Shown: positions 35,801-54,091, counted from the stretch's first letter. The stretch: DNA of 64,000 nucleotides from Acanthochlamys bracteata (GCA_019914995.1 CM034130.1:7750001-7814000); one strand, 5' to 3'. Numbers and translations: made by a program. Notes: generated by a model not told the origin, from the letters alone.

Positions 35801-36626
35801 GTCTCCAGCTATTGGATCACAATCACATATCAATATCCTTGCAAAACGGTGGTCAGTCAGCCAGGACAAGCACAATGAATTCAACGCAATCATGCAGATG
35901 TGCACCAGCTTAAATCCACAAAGTGCTAGTCATAGGGAACAGCCATCACCAACTTCAAGTAGCACATGGTCTGGTCAAAGAACTTTCCAAGGGACAGTTC
36001 AAGATAGGGGGTTTAGCTACCATCCACCATTCGCACCTGGATACGGAGGTTCATTAACCTATGCACATCCAGCTGCAATGCATCACATCTCTGGTCAGGG
36101 GTCCAATGACCTGATGAACATATGTCCAAAAACAGATCAGCGGATGTATGGTCAGCAAGCAGTCAATTATGATGGAGGTCTTCACGGCCAATGCATGATG
36201 GTGCCACAAGCATGCTATATTGATCAACAACAACAAATTCTTGGAGCTCCACAGAATGAAGGAGGCACCCTTCATCAGGACATGAGACGACAGAGACATT
36301 TTCAGGGACCGTCAGAGGCCACACACACAGTTAATCAGATGTATTTCCCGAATTCACCATTAAGCTATACTGAGTATGGACACTGGAAGAACATGCTACA
36401 AGCAAGATACAAAGACCTAGGGTATGGAGGTGTCCCTCTGCCTGACATCACACACTCTTATGGATCATCAGGAGCCACACAACCAACAGATTACCAACTG
36501 TTCTATGAGGAATCAACAGCGAGCAATGCGTACAGTGGATGCCAGGAAAGGGCTGCAAATGCTGGAATTGACAACAATCCTAAGTCAGATAATCTTCGCA
36601 ACAGTTCTGGTGCACCAATACCATAA
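32872..36626 (+). CDS. Unrecognised Gln/Tyr-rich protein with duplicated exon pair
   Basis: Six exons, all in phase 0: 32872-33153, 33795-34064, 34171-34440, 34711-34866, 34970-35239 and 35580-36626, giving about 764 residues. Exon 1 encodes an acidic N-terminus (YLDELSDSEISDWLL), a Lys/Glu-rich stretch and a compact EDWREWVEKKKEEIW region. Exons 2-5 are rich in Gln, Tyr, Ser and Asn (YQQ repeats). Exon 6 opens with RSRSMRMGKLREKR and continues as a long low-complexity tail. Exons 4-5 are a tandem copy of the end of exon 2 plus exon 3; exons 3 and 5 are both 90 codons. The intron after exon 4 begins with GC. I do not recognise the family; the low complexity suggests a disordered, condensate-prone or scaffold protein, which is inference. 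Confidence 0.7.
33319..33346. repeat. (TTG)n(CTG)n microsatellite in intron 1
   Basis: Tandem TTG then CTG triplets in the first intron of the Q/Y-rich protein gene. Confidence 0.85.
33900..35545 (+). repeat. Tandem duplication (~800 bp x 2) in the Q/Y-rich gene
   Basis: Unit A (about 33900-34700) and unit B (about 34700-35545) share the order: YQQ-rich exon end, short intron, 270-bp exon, long intron. Intron matches include TTGCTGTGCATCTTG followed by ATAACATAGT in both short introns, and ACTGACAATCC-like and GAAATCCT tracts in both long introns. Matching junctions are 799-802 bp apart. Confidence 0.85.
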
Positions 36627-37672
36627 AGAAACCATCCAGAATAACGAGTATCAACACCATTGCTCATCCTTTTGATTTACATCCTTTGTTTTGACAGAGA
36701 GTTAACTGTAGGCTAGAATCATCGATAGAGCTAAATGTATCCAACTGCACTACATGTGACATTACTGTCCATCATTCCTTAGCTCTAACTTCAGTGATGG
36801 ACGTTAGCTTGTTCAGAACAAGCCTTCCTGCATTAATTTGTAAAGAAGAGCTTTAGACTTACATACTGTGACAATGATATTGTTTTTCAGTGACAACTGT
36901 AAGAATTTTTTCATGGATCTTTTGAGTATTAGCTCTAGTTTTCCTACACTTAATTATGCGCTTAATTAATTAAGAAAAACTTGCAACACACGAATTCAAA
37001 GAGCATGCAGTTTGATCAAATTCTAAACCATGGCCTCCAAGCTGTTCAATCACAGATAGCAGAGAGACTAGGTAGAACTCATACGAGCAACTATAATCTA
37101 ACCTGCAGTTCAAGCATTTCTTCAAACAGCTTGCCTGCATCCATGCAACTCGTGATGTACTGCTAATTCTTTTGGATAGAAGAGTAATTCTAACCCTATG
37201 TTTGCATTCGGCATCGTTGTCGTAGTTGACACCGACCCATCGCCGTTGTGGCCCACGTACCTAACCGTGCCAGCTCGGCTGGGTTTGCCGGATCCATGAA
37301 CCCGTTGCCGACCCTCAACAGTGCCGGATCCGTTTCCGCATTGCTCTACAGGTTGAAATTCAACGATAGACGACAGAATCAATACTGCTAAAGGAAATGA
37401 TATAATGATATAGTAATGCAAAAGGAATATTTAGGGATGATTTGGTAAATATTTAAATTAGAATTTAGTTTTTAGGTAAAATTATTCATAACAAATTACA
37501 CAAAAACGCATGAAAAAAAGTAATACTATTTCTCGAACTCAACAAATAAAGCAGTACAATGGGAAGTAGAATGGAAACATTTATTGTTCATATAATGTTT
37601 GATAAGTTTGCTCTAAAATCGGAAAGTTGTTTGAAAGAAGAAAATTTTTATTGCTGAGTCTTTGCTATACAG
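36627..37672. other. Intergenic DNA with a small GC-rich island
   Basis: Probable 3' region of the Q/Y-rich gene, then unassigned sequence. 37200-37350 is clearly more GC-rich than its surroundings and open on the minus strand, but I could not assign it. Confidence 0.4.
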
Positions 37673-44451
<6,779 letters not shown>

Positions 44452-44852
44452 TTTAGGGAAGTAGGCCTAGTAATGCCCTACCAACTTCAAAATATTAGTA
44501 CAAGGCCACAGAATTACAAATTACACTTCTCAATGCAATAAGGATAGACATCGGATACGTTTCCTAACACCTCCCAACAAACAATAAAATTAAAATTCAC
44601 AGCCATAATTAAAATTCACAGCCATAAGTTTCTAAAGAGATACAATAAAAATAACAAAGTCATGCCCATATATTCAACACAATGATTTAGATGTCAAGAA
44701 TAGTACTTCCTAGTTTATTTTCTGTGCCGACGTATCCAAACACCAAAATTTAAACAAACTTGCAGCATTGGATTTGACAATGCCACTCCTGCATCAAAGT
44801 AGAAACTGCGTATATTTACATCAACGCATTATATTACAACTAATAACTAGAC

Positions 44853-45103
44853 TCTTTGGGAGTGCTTATGATATATATAGCTTATTTGGAATAAAAGATA
44901 TTTTGGAAATCTTTTGAAAAACGAGATTAACTTATTTTATTTAAAAAAGTAATACAAATTATATATGTAAAGATTATACGACATAATTTTTCAGTACTTT
45001 CTAAATTTGAAAAATAAGATAGAATACTTGGAAAGTTTATTGAGATACAAAAAGTGCTTATTTGGAATGATAAGAACTTGGAAAGCTCTCCCAAAACGTC
45101 CCC
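44853..45103. repeat. Small inverted-repeat element in the GH116 leader intron
   Basis: Starts TCTTTGGGAGTGCTTATGAT and ends with CTCTCCCAAAACGTCCCC, its approximate inverse. It lies in the intron between the leader exon (end 45498) and the first coding exon (start 44466). Confidence 0.6.
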
Positions 45104-45497
45104 TAAAACAGTGCTAAAATTCACTTTCTACCATTTCGAATATAAAGAACTAAATGCTCCCAAATACCCTGTGCCATTTTCCAAGATCTCATTTTTTTTC
45201 CTAACCAAGGAAAAGAAAAAGAATAAAAATCAATCAGTAGCAACAATGAAAGGAAGAAACTTGTGTGAATGATCAGTTAACTAATGTCGATCAATTACTA
45301 GCAATAATTCGACAATTAATCACCAAAACATGAACAAGACATCATTGAAGAAATCAATTACGCGTAATCCAAACACAAGAAAAAATAGCATCGTATTACG
45401 TTACAATTCTTAACATTTGCAATAGAAAATAAAACCAGTCACCGAGAAACAAGAACATAAAATTGAAATCAAATGATAGATAGCGCGAGAGCTTTAC

Positions 45498-45600
45498 CTG
45501 CAGAGATCCCGAAGATCGTGAATCGAGAGAACGAAGGAGAAGAAGTGAACAGAGACGAGATGGATGCGATCCATCTGACAGTTTGATAAAGTGGGACCCA
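45498..45600 (-). promoter_or_regulatory. 5' leader exon of the GH116 gene
   Basis: Pyrimidine-rich minus-strand sequence ending in the splice donor CTCTGCAG/GTAAAGC at 45498. It is followed by a 1031-bp leader intron whose acceptor (TTACTAG) precedes 44466. The upstream border is not defined. Confidence 0.55.
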
Positions 45601-45699
45601 GAATGAGAAAAACGACAAATTAAATAGGGTTGACTTTGTTAGAGGGCACAGATTAAATGCCATGGTCGATCGAACGGTCAGCATGCGCCCGCGCACGCA

Positions 45700-46160
45700 G
45701 TTTGAATTATCATCGTTTGATTGGTGAGACCAATTTTTAATTCATTTAATATTTGCATGAATCGCCTCCAAATTCTATTTTTGGTATTAGTATATATAAG
45801 TCATTAGGTAGACGAATCCATTATGTGAATTAAAATATTGAAATTATTAATTGACTTGTTCATTTGGTAGACAAAATAGAATGAAATTTTTTATTCTGGT
45901 TCATAATTCTAATATCAGAAGATTACGTAAGTGGTGATGAGTTCATTATGAACAAATTATGCATTACAGAACTTTCTATCTATATGATGTCATGAGTATT
46001 TTGATATTTCTTTTACTACCCACCCATTAAAAACTGACAAATTAGAGCTTTTCTAATTGTCAGCTTCTAGAAAAAACACCGGTTTAGAAAGTCTTCCTTT
46101 GAAAGAGAATGGAGACTTCCATCTTCTGACATCCTTGAAGTTTAGCGCCTTAGACAGGTT
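45700..46160. other. GH116 upstream region
   Basis: AT-rich, no gene seen before the GH116 relic. Confidence 0.4.
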
Positions 46161-46412
46161 TCAGGATCTTAGCATTGCTCTGCAAATAATATCGAAGATG
46201 CAGCAGTGGACAATGCTTTTAAAAGTTGCTTTTGCTAACTCCAGAAGTTTGGCAACTTTTGCAAACCACAGTTCTTCTAGGTCATCATTGTCTGCTTCTA
46301 CTACTCTGTGCAGTTTCGGGTGAGGGAGGGAGTGCCAACTGCATTGACCGTATAGCCAGAGGTCGCGCTTCTATGCAGTTATTTGTCATGTTCGTCTCAA
46401 GCTTCTGGTATC
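46161..46412 (-). pseudogene. Relic of a GH116 glucosylceramidase last exon
   Basis: The minus strand aligns with the last exon of the intact GH116 gene (37943-37673). Both have an acceptor-like CAG, then ACCAGAAGC before a GACAAATAACTGC-like stretch, CCTCTGGCTATA, AAAGTTGCCAA, AAAAGCATT, ATTATTTG and the terminal CTAAGATCCTGA. The remnant reads RPLAI, then KVAKLL and DIICRAMLRS, with stops and frame changes. It lies upstream of the intact gene in the same direction, as expected for the remains of a tandem duplicate. No other exons were found around it. Confidence 0.8.
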
Positions 46413-48470
46413 TGAAAAGCATAACTGTAATGAAAAGAAAGTCCCGCATTAGGAGCTTTTATGAAGAAATTCAAATGACAAGTTCAAACTGCATCTAGGG
46501 ACCGCCTATTTCTTCCTTCAAGTCCAATGTCAGGAACGATACATCTAATTTCGGAAGACGAAATATCCCTAATACCATGGGTACTATTTTTTTTAGTCAC
46601 TTAAATTCTAAGGGAATTTTTCAGAAGTACTTCAATAAATAAATTTTTTTTAATAAAGCTTATTTTAGAATTTTTCAAAAAGATTCAACAGACAAAGTGA
46701 TAGGACTAAGCAATTTTTATTTCCAAGAAGAAGAAGAAGAAAAAAAACTCTGGTAAATTTTGTATAATCGAAACACTGGTGTTGCAGCTGCATAATGGTA
46801 AAACAAATAACATGAAACTACTGAAGTCTACATTTTCGTTATTAAACTAGAAATTAATGGGAAAAACAGGACCATTCCGCACTAGTCTCACCACAATAAT
46901 TCAAATGACTAGTCTCACCACATGAAACAGGACCATTCCGCACATGCCTTCTTTGCGGAAGCATACAAAATACGAAAACCACTGATCCTCCAATCGAGCA
47001 AAGAAGAGACATAAAGCAATTAAAATATCAACGAAAAGAGAGGGAGGGCAAAAAACTACTAAAATCTGCACCTGAGAGATTCCACTGATCAAAAAAATAT
47101 GAGAAACAAGAATTTAGGGAAAAGAAAAACAAACAATCGAAGACCGAAAGAATGTAGGATTAAAATTAAATAGCTTAGTTTTAGGAAGCTCGCCGAGTTT
47201 ATTTACAACTCGCGGCTCCCTACATTGTTGTCAGTCCACCGGTAATGACGTGGTTAAGATTACATATACTTGGACGGCTTAGATTTTCCACCAGTGATAT
47301 TTCTAAGATGTTCTTAACTTGGCGGGAAGCATGGCCTTGTAGAGGGAAGTTGATCGGTTACTGAGATTTCTCAACCGTCTGATGAAGTTTACTGTAAACA
47401 AGCTACTAAATAAATAAGCCCAAAAAAGCGCGTCTTTGTTCGTTGTTTGTGCTGGCTCTCGATCAAACAGTTGAATAGAAAGCTTCAACAGTGATCGTTT
47501 TCAGAAGAATCCGAGAAGAATTCGAATGAAAATGGAGCACACTGATCTATCGACTCTGCCCAAAGAAGAAAGCAGCAGCGTTGCCGAAGAAGAAGAAGAC
47601 GAGCATTTGAAAAGTTCCTGAATTCCTCTTCAGTTTTCTCACCGAGATGTATACCCCCGAGAACGCCGTGCTTCACAGTAATCTTCCGTGTTTCTTCTTT
47701 CTTTCTATCTGATATGTGTTTTGTGGAGCTTAAACAACCGTGCTGCTGTTTTTTATCGTTGATTTGCTGCTGTAACTTTCTTTTTCGAGTTAGAAAATTA
47801 TTGGTATGTTCGGTATGTTTAGTATATTTTACAGTGTTTGGAGAGAATATCAGTCCTCAGCATCTTATAGCCGTGCAGGCTTTCTTTTACGTATCAAGGA
47901 AAAGACTCGAAGCTATGGATCTCTAATAGAAACATTTAATTGTTCGATGCAGAAGAAGACAATTACCTTTACATGCGGCAGATTCCTGAGCTTTTGAGAC
48001 GACTTCAACAGCAGAGCTAACATCCTCAACTTGACCTCAGAAATTGATTCAGACTTTGATCTTGAGCTGCTCAGGTTACAACTTGGCTTTTTACAGCTGC
48101 CAGAACCTCAACCAGTATTGAGGTCCTTAAAATTGTCAAGTATAACGTATGAGGTAGAGTGAAGTCTTTCTTCTGTACTGAAATTGGTATAATCAGTCTC
48201 AGAATAATAACAGTACAGGCGTATTGCCATGTTCGAGCAAATTTTCCAAAGCTTCCTTGCATGCTATTTGAAGCGAGAACTCGAGTTGAGAAGATAAGGC
48301 TGGCACCGTAATGAGCTGCACGTATTAGAATCAGCTGCTGCATGGGACACTTGCAATTGATTTCTTTTCATTTATTTTCATAAAGAAACATTTTCAAGCA
48401 TGTGAAAGCATGGCGGCAATCTGAGTAGAAACATTGAGATGACAGGAAAAAGAAATGAATACCAAACATC
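46413..48470. other. Unassigned region with a few gene-like stretches
   Basis: No recognisable family. At 47520-47680 (+) a short Glu-rich frame starts MKMEHTDLSTLPKEESSS and is followed by another open frame with GT-like junctions. At 47945-48020 (+) an alternative frame reads DAEEDNYLYMRQIPELLRRL. These may be exon remnants of one decayed gene, but I cannot name it. Confidence 0.3.
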
Positions 48471-48474
48471 TGAT

Positions 48475-48605
48475 GTTTGAAAATATTTATAATATTTTAA
48501 AAAAATTTTATATTTTTATTAAAACAATAATAAAATAAAATTTATAGACTAAACTTTTTTAAAAATTTATATAAATTTTAAATTTTAAAATAGTAATTGA
48601 TAAGC
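48475..48605. repeat. Partial small inverted-repeat element
   Basis: AT-rich block with part of the family interior beginning GTTTGAAAATATTTATAAT. Only part of an element seems present. Confidence 0.3.
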
Positions 48606-49105
48606 ACCGCCGACCACGCCAAATTCTTTCACCCAAAACCTAGAATATGCCACTGACAAGCTTGACATAAAATCTTAACTACAAGCTTTCCGTCCAAATT
48701 TTGGGAAAGCTGCCAGGACTGCATGATCTTCTTTTGATGATAGTCCACACAGACTTATTACGGAAAGAATTTTAGACGCATATTTCAAAAGTCCGTAAAT
48801 TTTATTTTCTCTCATAACATTTAAAAGTTTAAATAATCTATATATTTTATTTATATAAAAAATTTAACATTTTATTTTTATATAAAAAAAAATTTTTTAT
48901 ATTTTTTTATTTGCACACTTTCTAATATAATTTTATTTTTAATTTTTAATTCATTTTTAAAATTTAATATATATTAAAATTAAATTCAATTTTTAACTTA
49001 TTTTTTAAAATATTCTATTTTTTATTTTATAAAATTTAATTACGATCATTTAAAATATGACTCCGTGAATCATGAAAAAAACTGTAAAATTACTAAAATT
49101 GATAA

Positions 49106-51062
49106 TTAGGGATCTGTTGCTTCCTTGAGATATGCAATGAGATCAGACAGCTCCTGTGGCTTCTTCAAACCAGGGAAAACCATCTTTGTTCCAGGGATGT
49201 ACTGCTCAAGCAGAAATGGAAAAGCTCAGTCATTCAATGACCACAAACATACCAAAATATGTAAGACAATCCTGTCAATCTTAAGATGCCCAAAACTTTA
49301 TGAATAGGTTTTTGATTCTTCTGTGTAAGAAACGGTCAAAGCCAGATAGATACTAACAACCACCTAAGAGACCAAAAGACCGAAAATCTCTAAAGCCAAA
49401 TACAACGTCACATGCCAGCAGCTGTGGAAAACCTCCACCTACCGCTACCAGATTGACAGGCTACTATGGAATTAAGTGTCTACCTCACAAAAAAGTACAT
49501 CTTTTCCTGTTCACATCAACCTTATATCATGTCCTATAGCTCACAGGAAGAACAGCTCTGATGCATTATCATCAGGATGATTGACCTTTTTTTAACCAAA
49601 AAAAAGGATCTCATATAGCCACATCAAATCATTTTGAGAACTGTGACTATAAGCTGGTTTTCTAAAATGTGTTGCATTATACAAACAAACCTACAATGAA
49701 ACAAGTACCACAGGAACAAATTAGAGATAACAATATAGAATCTTATCCAAAAATTTAATTCAAAATTGATCATTTAATCTAGATTAGTATTGATACTTTA
49801 ATCTATATAAATTTATATATTAGATTAGAATTAAATAAATTTAATATGATTATTAAATGATCGTTCTTGATTTTTTTTTATAGTATAATAAATTTGACAA
49901 AAAAAAATTATAGTTATGAATTATTATAATTATATTATATTATATATATAATTAATTATTTATTTTTATAATTATATTATAATTATATTATATTCATAAA
50001 ATAGTACAATATAAAAATTATAATATTATTAAAAATATTATTATGTATGTGTTTTTTAATGATGAATTTGAATTTTATATAAAAATTTTGATCAAATTTT
50101 GTCAGCTAGTTATGTTTATTAAATTTTTTTGAAAGTATTACTATACGTTTATAATTATAAATTTTCAACTGTCACATATATTTTATAAATAAAAATAAAA
50201 TAAAAAATTTTGGAACATTCTAAAAACCAATAAATGATATTAAGAAATGCTCATTTGACGAACAATCACTAGATTTTTTCACCAAGAACACTGTACAATA
50301 TTCATTCCAACTGATTTTATAATTTTTATTTAAGCTTAAAAATATAAATTAATAATTTAATTATTAAATGTGTCGATCCAAATTTAATTCTATTATCAAA
50401 TAAATTGAATTAGAATTGATAATTTTGACCGATATAAATTTATAAATTGAATTATAATTGAATAAATTTGATCCGATTATTAAGTGTGTCGATTAAAACC
50501 AACCCACCAACCAAATTTGCTATCTCTACACCGATACATCATACTTAAATTACAATCAATAGCGAACAATCCAAGAAGTCTTTAGCAAAAAGTTTGGCAA
50601 AAGAGGGATTTGATCATCTTATTCGATATGGAAAGACAAATTGGCAAGAAATGGCATACAGGCATTCGTTTTTAGTCTACAGCTAAAACTACACAAGTAC
50701 TTTTCAGAAGTTCTCTACGAATCCATTCACGCCATTCATATATGATTATATGACGTTAACAATTACGATATCACCTTACTAAACACAATAGGAAGAGAAC
50801 CACAACCTCCTATAAAGACATTGTTATGACTAATGGTTTTGATTAATAATTGAATACTACAAAATCTAAACAGAACTAAAATCAAAGAATATGTATATGT
50901 TTAAACAATATAATCTAACACACCTTCTAACTATGATCATTTGCATACCTTTTTGGGATTAAGCAGATAGTCATACAATGTTGTCTCCTCCCATTTCACA
51001 GTCATATTCTTGTTAGCAGCAGAGTAGGAGTAGTCTCCCGAAAAGGTCGTTCAGGTTAGGGC
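49106..51062 (-). pseudogene. Cytochrome c pseudogene (two exons left)
   Basis: Exon at 51062-50949 (minus) reads GPNLNDLFG and then, after a lost stretch and a frame change, [20 protein letters not shown] and YDYLLNPKK. Exon at 49201-49106 reads [31 protein letters not shown] and stop. Together these match the last two thirds of plant cytochrome c. The RQSGTT segment after LFG is missing, which shifts the frame, and the first exon with the haem-binding CAQCH was not found upstream. Intact splice sites around a 1747-bp intron show a genomic, not retro, origin. Confidence 0.88.
49767..50510. repeat. AT-rich palindromic repeat region inside the cytochrome c relic intron
   Basis: Two blocks, 49767-49863 and about 50355-50500, share AATTTTGA, TATAAATTTATA, TGAATAAATTTGAT and GATTATTAA(A/G)TG motifs. 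The first is bounded by GATCATTTAAT and its inverse ATTAAATGATC. It looks like a pair of inverted-repeat elements or the ends of one larger element. Related motifs occur near 4.75-4.87 kb. Confidence 0.4.
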
Positions 51063-52300
51063 CTATAAGAGCATATAGCAATATAAATTCAGTTATTTAT
51101 TTCGTATGAAGAAATAACCATCTGGCATGATGTTACAATCACAGTTACAACCACAGACCATACAGTAAATAATAATTGCAGAGCAAGGAATATAGAGTAG
51201 ATACAAGGACTCATTTAATCACATATGCAATGTGACTTACTATTATTGGCATAAACTATAACTACACCTATTTTTTAGCCTACAGTGACTGCACAAAGTT
51301 GCGATCTCACAATATAGTTTTCTTCAAAATACATGGCATGATACCCAAACTTAAGCAGCTCCTCCAAAATACAGGGCATTTGATTTCATTCACTCAGCAT
51401 CTAAAAACAGCAGCACAGTGATGGAGTCACTCCGTCTATAGTTATTTTAATTTCATTAAAACACGAGGCAACCAAAATAGCATTCACAAAAATATTGATT
51501 TGTTTCACGTTATTTTTCTTCAACTGTATCAATCCCTAACAAAACTACATCCCTAAATTCGGAAATACAAAGGACATTTGGGATTGTTTAAAATAAAAAA
51601 AAAAATTCTGAATAGGTGCTTATTTTAGGACTTTGTGGAATTGTCTTTGATTCCTGAAACAAATTATTGTCCTTCGCCTCCATGGAAAAAAAAATTAAAT
51701 AACAGCGAAGCCGGTGCTCGAGAACCTTGCGCCCCAAGCATCTCAATGGTTCTTCGTTAAGGTCGATCGGCGGTGAGATATACGTAAAGTACCCTTGTGA
51801 CAGGTTGGTTTTGATTCGGTGTCAATACTCATTTTGTTGAAATAAGTGGAGTAATTTTGAAAGATCGTCAAACCTTGTGCGAAAGTGGGTGGGAGATTTG
51901 CCACTCGTCGAGTGCGGTGCTAAGGAGGCGCGTGCTTCTCACGTGATTGCAACTAATACAAGTGCAGTGGCACGGAGTACAATTTGGGTCAAGGTTCACG
52001 TGCAGAACAAATCCTTTCAGTTGTTAAGTTCAATAAAGAGCCATGTTATTATGAGCCACGTCAAATCAACTTCACTATTCTAGTCGACAATTTCAGGACT
52101 CTTTGCATTTGGCGGATTGTTTTGCCTCAAAAGCAAAGCAGCAGAAATGTACAGGAAGAACTTGAGGATTGAGATTGGCCCCAATAACAGGAAAGGATTT
52201 GGATTATATTCTAAAAGTTTTGCATTTGAAGCATCATACAAAACCAAATCTGTACAAGCAATTTCTTTGCTGTATAACACCAACTTTCACAGAGACTAAA
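51063..52300. other. Unassigned region upstream of the cytochrome c relic
   Basis: 51700-52083 (+) is less AT-rich than its flanks and partly open (VRKWVGDLPLVECGA readable) without a recognised family or start context. It may be a fragment of a dispersed repeat. 52300-52778 is probably 3' untranslated sequence of the minus-strand membrane protein gene. Confidence 0.3.
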
Positions 52301-52778
52301 TAACCATACCTGGTTTTGTAGAACTTCTGTAAGATTGCAATGCTTCTTCCTTACAACTGAAAAAGGAAACTTTAATTTAGACCTTTGCATAAAAGAAATT
52401 CAAATCATACAGATGAAGAAACCAAATTCCTGTTATTCCCATTTGCAACCAATTGAAATTCATTCTACAAAATAGAATCCATTCCTAACTTACAGCTCAG
52501 AATGTGCTTTCCCAAATGTCTTCTATCACTGTCTATCTAGTCATCATACTCCCATACTAGTAAATCTTCACCTCTCAACAATCATAACGCAAGTAATGCA
52601 AAATTTTGTATGAACCAGCAAATGCAGCTATTTTCAAAATACTTTACAGGAAGCTTTTCCTTTACCTCAAAAAATGCATCATTTAACAAAAAGGGTAGAG
52701 AGTAACGAAAAGGCAAAAGTACAAAGAAAAACAGGGGCAAGAAAAATTGCATCTTGATCTTGGTATGGATGAACTTCT

Positions 52779-53948
52779 CTAGAAAGGAATTAAATGCCTG
52801 CTCCGTTGTTGGGAATATCTGGAGGGTGACCCAATTTGCAAAGAGTTGGGAGAAAACAAGGTAGCAACATCCCGTGAACCTGATGTTGAGGGCATATCTG
52901 TGATCATAGTACGGAAAGATATCGAGTTACATTTAGTGGATAAATCAGAATTCCTTCCAGCTACCTCTTGATGATTATGACTAATGAGGGAACCACTGCC
53001 ATGGTAATAATCATCATAGGGTAATTCTTCAAGTAATACCTGCCCAGTGTCACCAACTGCCAATGAATCAGCCACAGGAAAGTATACTAGCATGCAGATA
53101 CCCACGATGGTGCAAAAGTGCAGCATCAGGAAAGCTAAGAACACAATAGCCTCGTATAGCAAACTTCCTGGAAGTGGAAGGACGGAGGATCCTAGGAGTA
53201 GTGCCCTCATAGGCAAGAAGATCATAACAGAAAATGTTAGAAGATAAACTCTAAGTCTCAACCCCTTATTGATCACTAGCAAAAGCACTCGGGTTCCGAC
53301 ATATGAGACATAACTGATCAAGAGGGCATAAAAAAGCCCGAGAATTATGATACTCAGAAGGGGATAAGTGCACACACTTGTTTCCCCTGTTAAAGACCAG
53401 CTGCTCATGAAGAATTTCACCATTCTAGTCCTCTTTTCACCCCATGCCTTGCTCTCCAAACGAGGTCCAACTATAAGAAGTGTGAGTTGCATCATGAAAA
53501 CAGGAATGCAGAAGAGGAGGACATGAGTCACAGTCTTGCAATTCCAACGAGGACTGAGAGTTCCTGACTCCCTCCTCTGCAGTGAAGCATGTAGAAGGGA
53601 GACAAGCATAAGAAAAATACTTGGCTCTGCAAACCCTAGATTTGAGAGGATGTAGAACTTGCAAGCATTCTTTTGCCATGCTAAGTCAGAGAACAGCTTC
53701 CCCTTTCCTCTTAAGAAACTTAACCTTGCAATCTCCCCGACACCCCACCAGATTGAAACAAGAATTAATGCAATCCGGGTGATCCAAGGCCCATTGAAAT
53801 AGCTGAGCTGGAGAAGGCCACTTCTTCGGATCTGCAACTGGAAGTAGACAATGCTATAGATGCAAAAAAGCTCCAGAATAGTGGTCAGAGAGACAAATGA
53901 GATGGTAGCTGCACCGAATGCATCGGCAGCAAGTCTGGTCAGGTGCAT
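52779..53948 (-). CDS. Plant seven-TM-like membrane protein, unknown function
   Basis: A single coding exon of 389 residues. The start chosen is the first ATG in frame (MHLTRLAADAFGAAT); upstream in-frame GTG codons are not needed. About seven hydrophobic segments are visible: AATISFVSLTTILELFCIYS, the ITRIALILVSIWWGVG region, FAEPSIFLMLVSLL, HVLLFCIPVFMMQLTLLIV, LLSIIILGLFYALLISYV, LLTFSVMIFLPMRALLLG and the LAFLMLHFCTIVGICMLV region. The C-terminal 90 residues are Ser-rich and hydrophilic. It resembles a plant family of heptahelical proteins of unknown role; I give no function. The long spliced leader carries several upstream ORFs, listed separately. Confidence 0.85.
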   Translation of the reverse strand: MHLTRLAADAFGAATISFVSLTTILELFCIYSIVYFQLQIRRSGLLQLSYFNGPWITRIALILVSIWWGVGEIARLSFLRGKGKLFSDLAWQKNACKFYILSNLGFAEPSIFLMLVSLLHASLQRRESGTLSPRWNCKTVTHVLLFCIPVFMMQLTLLIVGPRLESKAWGEKRTRMVKFFMSSWSLTGETSVCTYPLLSIIILGLFYALLISYVSYVGTRVLLLVINKGLRLRVYLLTFSVMIFLPMRALLLGSSVLPLPGSLLYEAIVFLAFLMLHFCTIVGICMLVYFPVADSLAVGDTGQVLLEELPYDDYYHGSGSLISHNHQEVAGRNSDLSTKCNSISFRTMITDMPSTSGSRDVATLFSPNSLQIGSPSRYSQQRSRHLIPF

Positions 53949-53988
53949 CACCCGAACCACAAATGCCACGCATGCTCTCTGCTATCAT
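53854..53988 (-). promoter_or_regulatory. Upstream ORF overlapping the membrane-protein start
   Basis: An ATG at 53988 opens a 44-codon frame (MIAESMRGICGSGDAPDQTC...) that runs past the main ATG (53948) and stops at 53854 in a different phase. Such an overlapping frame should reduce initiation at the main start. Confidence 0.6.
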
Positions 53989-54041
53989 CTACACCCCAAC
54001 AGCCAGAGTGGAGAACCACTATCTCCAACAAGCTCTCTACT

Positions 54042-54091
54042 TTACAATTCCAAAACATAGAAAGCCATCATCTCAAGCTTAGCACCATCAT
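54042..54091 (-). promoter_or_regulatory. Two short upstream ORFs in the leader
   Basis: uORF 54091-54068 reads MMVLSLR and stops. uORF 54071-54042 reads MMAFYVLEL and stops; its ATGATG overlaps the stop of the first. Both lie in the second leader exon (start 54122). Confidence 0.6.

Noticed and set aside
49125-49307. Plus-strand 60-residue frame
   Set aside because: Antisense shadow of the cytochrome c relic exon.
53949-53969. GTG-initiated extension of the membrane protein
   Set aside because: The first in-frame ATG is at 53948, and the extension lies inside the leader with its uORFs.
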